NCBI RefSeq assembly: GCF_040939305.1
Contig: NZ_CP162511.1
Coordinates: forward strand, 372,001 to 436,000
DNA length: 64,000 nt
Direction: 5' to 3'
Origin: Herbiconiux sp. A18JL235
GTDB lineage: Bacteria > Actinomycetota > Actinomycetes > Actinomycetales > Microbacteriaceae
The notes beneath the pieces are model-generated. The model saw only the letters and a list, made by a program, of their open reading frames with translations, was not told the DNA's origin and made no database searches. Below are positions 60,544-64,000 of the stretch, piece after piece (positions within the stretch are counted from its first letter, which is position 1; each line of letters begins with the position of its first letter). A program made the position numbers and the translations under genes.

Positions 60544-63378
60544 TCACGCGATCACCCGCGCCGGCTTGGCGAGCAGGTGCCGCAGCAGGGCCGCGGCGGC
60601 GGGGTCGTCGACGCAGTCCCAGACGTGCGCCTGGCACACGACGGTCGACCCGTAGCGGTTCTTGAACTCCTGCACCGCCCAGTACTGCAGCCGGGGGCCC
60701 GTGCTCGCCCAGCCGGGCGACTGCCGGCCGTCGGCGGCCAGCACGGGGTGGGTGACCACCCTGCCGTCAGGGGTGGGCCAGCGACTCAGGTCGTCGGTGC
60801 GCAGGCCGCTGTCGAGAAGCGAGAACTCGGCGTGCGCGAGCTCGGTGTGCAGGTCGCCCGCGATGACCGCCGAGACGGACGGGCTCGTCCACCCCACGTC
60901 CTCACCCGCGGGGCGCTCGAGCAGCACCAGCCGGCCGCCGCGCGCAACACGTTCGATCAAGGTCTGCCGTGTCTCGTCGTCGAGCGGGGCTCCCGGGGTG
61001 ACGACGACGGTGGCCGCGCCGGGCGCCCACGGCACCACCTCGCCGAGCCAGCCACCGGTGCGCTCGGCGAAGCCCTCCACGTCGCCCAGCACGGCCACCT
61101 CGAGGTCGAGGGGCTGCAGGGCGGGGCGCGCCTCGAAGGCGGCTCGCAGGGTCGTGTACTCCCGGTCGTCGAGATGCACCGCGACCTCGACCTCGTGCCG
61201 GCCCGGTTCGGTGCCCTCGACGAAGACGATGGGCCCGGCGTCGAGCGAGCTGTGGGGCTCGACCGCTCGTGAGACCTCGCCGCCGCCGACGTGCACTCCG
61301 TCGCGCGTCACGGTCCATCGGGCGCGCAGCCCGACGCGCTCGGCGAGGTCGTTGTAGAGCCACAGTGTGCCGCTCGCCGCAGACCCTTCGAAGACGCGCT
61401 CGGGCAAGCCGAGCAGCTCCGCGGCCACGGGGCGGTAGGCCTCCCGAAGGGCCTGGAAGGCGGCGGTGGGCTCACCTGCGGCATCGACGATGGCCAGATC
61501 GAACCACGAGTTGTAGAGATAGTCGGTGGGTTGCCGGAAGTAGTGCTGGATGCATCCGTTCGACGCAGCACGGTCACGACGGATGCGACCCGCCTGCCGC
61601 GAGAGCACGCGGGCCTGATGGGCCTGCGAGGCCGCCCGGGTCGACTCGAAGTCGGGGTGACGGCCGACGGCACGCTGCAGCAGGTCCATCGTTCCGCCGA
61701 TCACGTGGGTGCGTGCGGCTTCGGCGTGCCACGCCTCTGCGGGCGAGGCCGGAAGGGGGAAGGGCGAGTCGTCGATGCGGTGGGCGCGCGCGGTGCGCTG
61801 GAGCGCCTCCCAGGAGGGCGCGCCCCCTGCTCCGAATTCCGAGATGATCGCCTTCGTTCCCTCGCCCTCGAACGCGATCGCCGAGAAGGTGCTCGCGGAG
61901 GTGCCGTCGAAGTACCCCGGGTACTCGTGGAAGCTCTGCGGGGTGACCTGCGGGCGCGTGGGCCCGGAGTGGTCCTGCACGACAAGTAGGGAGTGGCCGA
62001 GCTCCTCGACGCGTTCGGCCGCGCGGGTGACGAACTCGACGTCGCTGTCGTGGAAGGGCTCCCACATGTGCATCTCGTTAGGGAACGAGAGCACCACCAC
62101 GCTCGGGTGCCGGCGCACGAGCCGCAACAGCTCGGCGACCTGCTCCACCTCGGGGTCGAGGTCGTCGCGCACCGGTTCGAAGCAGTGCCATTGCAGGGGA
62201 GCGTCTTGATAGATGAGGATGCCGAGCTCGTCGGCGCAGCGGTAGAACAGGTCGGGCAGTACCGAGACGTGGACACGCAGCACGTTGGCGTTCAGTGCGC
62301 GCAGTTCGAGCAGGCGCTCGAGCAGCAGCTCACGATCGCCCGACCAGGCGGGCTCCCAGAGGTCGCCGATGGTGGTGGTGCCGCGCACGAACAGGGGTGT
62401 GCCGCCGAGCTCGAGCGAGCCGTCGGCGAGGCGCTCGAAGCGGCGCACCCCGGTGCGCTGGGCGTGCCGGTCGAGCAGCTCGCCCGCCCGGCGCACCTCG
62501 ATCTCGAGCACGAAGAGCTCGGGGGCGACAGGCGACCACTCGGGCAGCGCCGGCGGGTCGAGGGTGAGGGTGTGCCGGCCTGCGGGGTCGCCCCCCAGCT
62601 CGGTGCTGGTCTCGGCGAGGACGGTGCCGTCGGATGCAGAGCGCAGCAGCACCTGCAGGGTGGCGGTCGCATCCTCCCCGGCCGCGGCGGCCGAAGCCCC
62701 TGTCTCCAGTTCCACCTCGACGACCACGGCTGCATCGCCGAGCCGGCACCACGCATCCGTGATGCCGATCGCAGGCAGGGCCTCGAGCCGCACGGGCTGG
62801 AGCAACCCCGTGCCTGCGGTCGGCAGACCCTCGCACACCGAGCCGAGACCCTTGCCGTGCGCGTCGCCGGCGTTCGGCGCACTGTCGGTGCCGTCCCACG
62901 TCACCGAGTCGACGGCCCGCCTCGTGACGACGTCGATCTGCACCTCGTCGCGCCCGGCCCGGTCGAAGCGTGCGGAGAACGGTGCGAAGTACCCGCGGTG
63001 GTGGGCGAGCGCGACACCGTCGACGAACACCCACGCTTCATAGTCGGCGGCCCCCACGGTGAGGTTCAGGGTCTCGCCGAGCCCGTCGATGTCGCGCGCC
63101 GTGCTGCGGAAGTGGAGGTAGGGCGCGATCGCGGTGTGCGGAAGCTCCACCGGCGCGAAGTCGTCGTCGCCGCGGGCGTCGGCGACCGGCGCGCCGTCGC
63201 CCGGGGTGAATGTCTCGAGGGTGCGCACCCGCCACTGCAGCTGCACCCCGTCGCGGGTGGGGCTGTCGTCGAAGGCGCTGGGCGGGCCGGCGGCGGCGGC
63301 GAGGCGCGCCACCTCGGCGGCGAGCTCCGCGCCGGTCGTGATGGCGTGCGGGGCGTTCCAGTCGATGGTCTCGTTCAT
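60544..63378 (-). CDS. glycoside hydrolase family 2 protein
   Basis: This 944-residue multidomain glycosidase has a sugar-binding jelly-roll N-terminus (YLHFRSTARDIDGLGE, AADYEAWVFVDGV), an Ig-like middle domain and a TIM barrel with the acid/base Glu435 (VVLSFPNEMHMWE) and nucleophile Glu514 (KAIISEFGAGG). The large C-terminal beta domains are of the GH2 mannosidase/glucuronidase kind. No signal peptide is present, so it acts on imported oligosaccharide. ATG at 63378 is preferred; an in-frame GTG at 63429 overlapping the permease stop is possible and would add 17 Pro/Thr-rich residues. Exact substrate unknown. Confidence 0.88.
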   Translation of the reverse strand: MNETIDWNAPHAITTGAELAAEVARLAAAAGPPSAFDDSPTRDGVQLQWRVRTLETFTPGDGAPVADARGDDDFAPVELPHTAIAPYLHFRSTARDIDGLGETLNLTVGAADYEAWVFVDGVALAHHRGYFAPFSARFDRAGRDEVQIDVVTRRAVDSVTWDGTDSAPNAGDAHGKGLGSVCEGLPTAGTGLLQPVRLEALPAIGITDAWCRLGDAAVVVEVELETGASAAAAGEDATATLQVLLRSASDGTVLAETSTELGGDPAGRHTLTLDPPALPEWSPVAPELFVLEIEVRRAGELLDRHAQRTGVRRFERLADGSLELGGTPLFVRGTTTIGDLWEPAWSGDRELLLERLLELRALNANVLRVHVSVLPDLFYRCADELGILIYQDAPLQWHCFEPVRDDLDPEVEQVAELLRLVRRHPSVVVLSFPNEMHMWEPFHDSDVEFVTRAAERVEELGHSLLVVQDHSGPTRPQVTPQSFHEYPGYFDGTSASTFSAIAFEGEGTKAIISEFGAGGAPSWEALQRTARAHRIDDSPFPLPASPAEAWHAEAARTHVIGGTMDLLQRAVGRHPDFESTRAASQAHQARVLSRQAGRIRRDRAASNGCIQHYFRQPTDYLYNSWFDLAIVDAAGEPTAAFQALREAYRPVAAELLGLPERVFEGSAASGTLWLYNDLAERVGLRARWTVTRDGVHVGGGEVSRAVEPHSSLDAGPIVFVEGTEPGRHEVEVAVHLDDREYTTLRAAFEARPALQPLDLEVAVLGDVEGFAERTGGWLGEVVPWAPGAATVVVTPGAPLDDETRQTLIERVARGGRLVLLERPAGEDVGWTSPSVSAVIAGDLHTELAHAEFSLLDSGLRTDDLSRWPTPDGRVVTHPVLAADGRQSPGWASTGPRLQYWAVQEFKNRYGSTVVCQAHVWDCVDDPAAAALLRHLLAKPARVIA

Positions 63379-63425
63379 CGTCGCTTTCGGGTTCGTCGTC
63401 TCGTGCGGGGTCGTCGGGTGCGGGG

Positions 63426-64000
63426 TCACTTCACGGCGCCCAGGGTGAGGCCGTTGCGCAGGTACTTCTGCATGAAGAGGAAGAGGATGATGAGAGGGAT
63501 GATCGACAGCAGCGACCCGGTGATCACCAGCGGGTACATCACGGTGCTGCCGGCCGCGGGGAAGGTCGCCTGGTTGTTCCACCCGGTGAGCCCGAGGGTC
63601 ACGGGGTACATGTTCACGTCGTTCAGCACGAGCAGCGGCAGCAGGTAGTTGTTCCACGTGTTCACGAACGAGATGAGGAACACCGTCGCGAGCCCCGGCG
63701 ACACGATCGGCAGCACGATGCCGCTGATGATGCGCGGCTCCCCCGCCCCGTCGACGCGAGCGGCGTCGAGCAGCTCGTCGGGCACCGCCGACGCGGTGTA
63801 GAGCCGCATGAGGTAGAGGCCGAACGGGCTGGCGATGGAGGGGAGGATGATCGCCCACGGGGTGTTCACGAGACCCGCGCCGCTCAGCATCTGGTAGGTC
63901 GGGATGGCGAGCGCCGTGGTCGGCACCATCATCGCCGCCATGATCGTCCAGAACAGCGCCGACCGCCCGCGGAACTCCCACTTCGCGAAGGCGTAGCCGG
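63426..64000 (-). CDS. carbohydrate ABC transporter permease, MalG type (5' end outside window)
   Basis: About 191 codons of a CUT1 permease are visible; the N-terminus lies beyond the right edge. It has PTTALAIPTYQMLSGAGLVN and the EAA motif ELLDAARVDGAGEPRIISGI, then three C-terminal helices ending RNGLTLGAVK. The stop codon is 47 bp from the chosen GH2 start, so import and cleavage of the same oligosaccharide are probably linked in one operon. Confidence 0.92.
   Translation of the reverse strand, partial: GYAFAKWEFRGRSALFWTIMAAMMVPTTALAIPTYQMLSGAGLVNTPWAIILPSIASPFGLYLMRLYTASAVPDELLDAARVDGAGEPRIISGIVLPIVSPGLATVFLISFVNTWNNYLLPLLVLNDVNMYPVTLGLTGWNNQATFPAAGSTVMYPLVITGSLLSIIPLIILFLFMQKYLRNGLTLGAVK

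Noticed and set aside
1..64000. Mobile element or genomic island hypothesis for modules A and B
   Set aside because: No transposase, integrase, tRNA boundary or composition shift is visible; duplication by ordinary recombination or paralogy is enough.

Overview
The window is a GC-rich actinobacterial chromosome segment, most likely from the family Microbacteriaceae. The support is codon bias with G/C at third positions, many GTG starts, lipoprotein and Tat signals of actinobacterial type, 4-bp ATGA/GTGA start-stop overlaps joining most neighbours, and a gene content rich in LacI regulators and sugar transporters. The family assignment is an inference. About 51 protein genes are supported. I saw no rRNA, tRNA, CRISPR array, insertion sequence or prophage.

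Layout. (1) 1-5.8 kb: a LacI-regulated operon (lacI, sugar-binding lipoprotein, two permeases, GH130-like enzyme), divergent from an SMP-30/gluconolactonase-like gene. (2) 5.9-8.6 kb: a UvrA-like ABC ATPase. (3) 8.6-17.0 kb, module A: 2-oxoglutarate semialdehyde dehydrogenase, MaoC hydratase, MHS-type MFS transporter and CaiB-type CoA-transferase in one operon; a divergent LacI regulator; then a XylX-like FAH-fold dehydratase and a solute-binding-protein-like protein without a signal peptide. (4) 17.2-26.0 kb: a ribose-type ABC transporter, divergent from Gfo/Idh/MocA oxidoreductase, TIM-barrel isomerase, SDR and DUF4432 genes. (5) 26.1-33.5 kb, module B: a second set of CoA-transferase, leaderless SBP-like protein, enoyl-CoA hydratase, XylX-like protein, LacI regulator and semialdehyde dehydrogenase. 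(6) 33.5-34.0 kb: non-coding tandem repeats and hairpins. (7) 34.0-36.3 kb: a Tat-exported protein, an EamA transporter and a TetR regulator. (8) 36.4-42.2 kb: a molybdoenzyme and cofactor cluster (YdeP-like oxidoreductase, FdhD, MobA-like, DUF6457, MoeA). (9) 42.2-44.3 kb: a cNMP-domain flavoprotein and a UBP zinc-finger protein. (10) 44.4-50.7 kb: a complete Mrp antiporter operon. (11) 50.8-55.8 kb: PdxY, a Vgb-like propeller, an HSL-type esterase and a membrane-anchored BAAT-type hydrolase. (12) 55.8-60.4 kb: FAH hydrolase, MlrC-like M81 protein, GSA-aminomutase-like aminotransferase and IclR regulator. (13) 60.5-64.0 kb: a GH2 glycosidase and a sugar ABC permease cut by the window end.

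How the genes may work together. XylX-like dehydratase plus semialdehyde dehydrogenase are the last two steps of the Weimberg-type oxidative sugar pathway ending in 2-oxoglutarate. The transporters, oxidoreductases and lactonase-like protein would supply uptake and the first oxidations. No recognised sugar-acid dehydratase is present. In both modules a family III CoA-transferase, a leaderless SBP-fold protein and a hydratase (MaoC in A, crotonase in B) accompany the terminal enzymes. My main hypothesis is that these form a CoA-dependent dehydration route for sugar acids. Both modules and the ABC cluster share LacI-type operators centred on AGCGCT, several of them tandem at exact 12-bp phasing. 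Separately, a family of intergenic hairpins with CAAAGTGC-type arms sits just downstream of genes at seven places.
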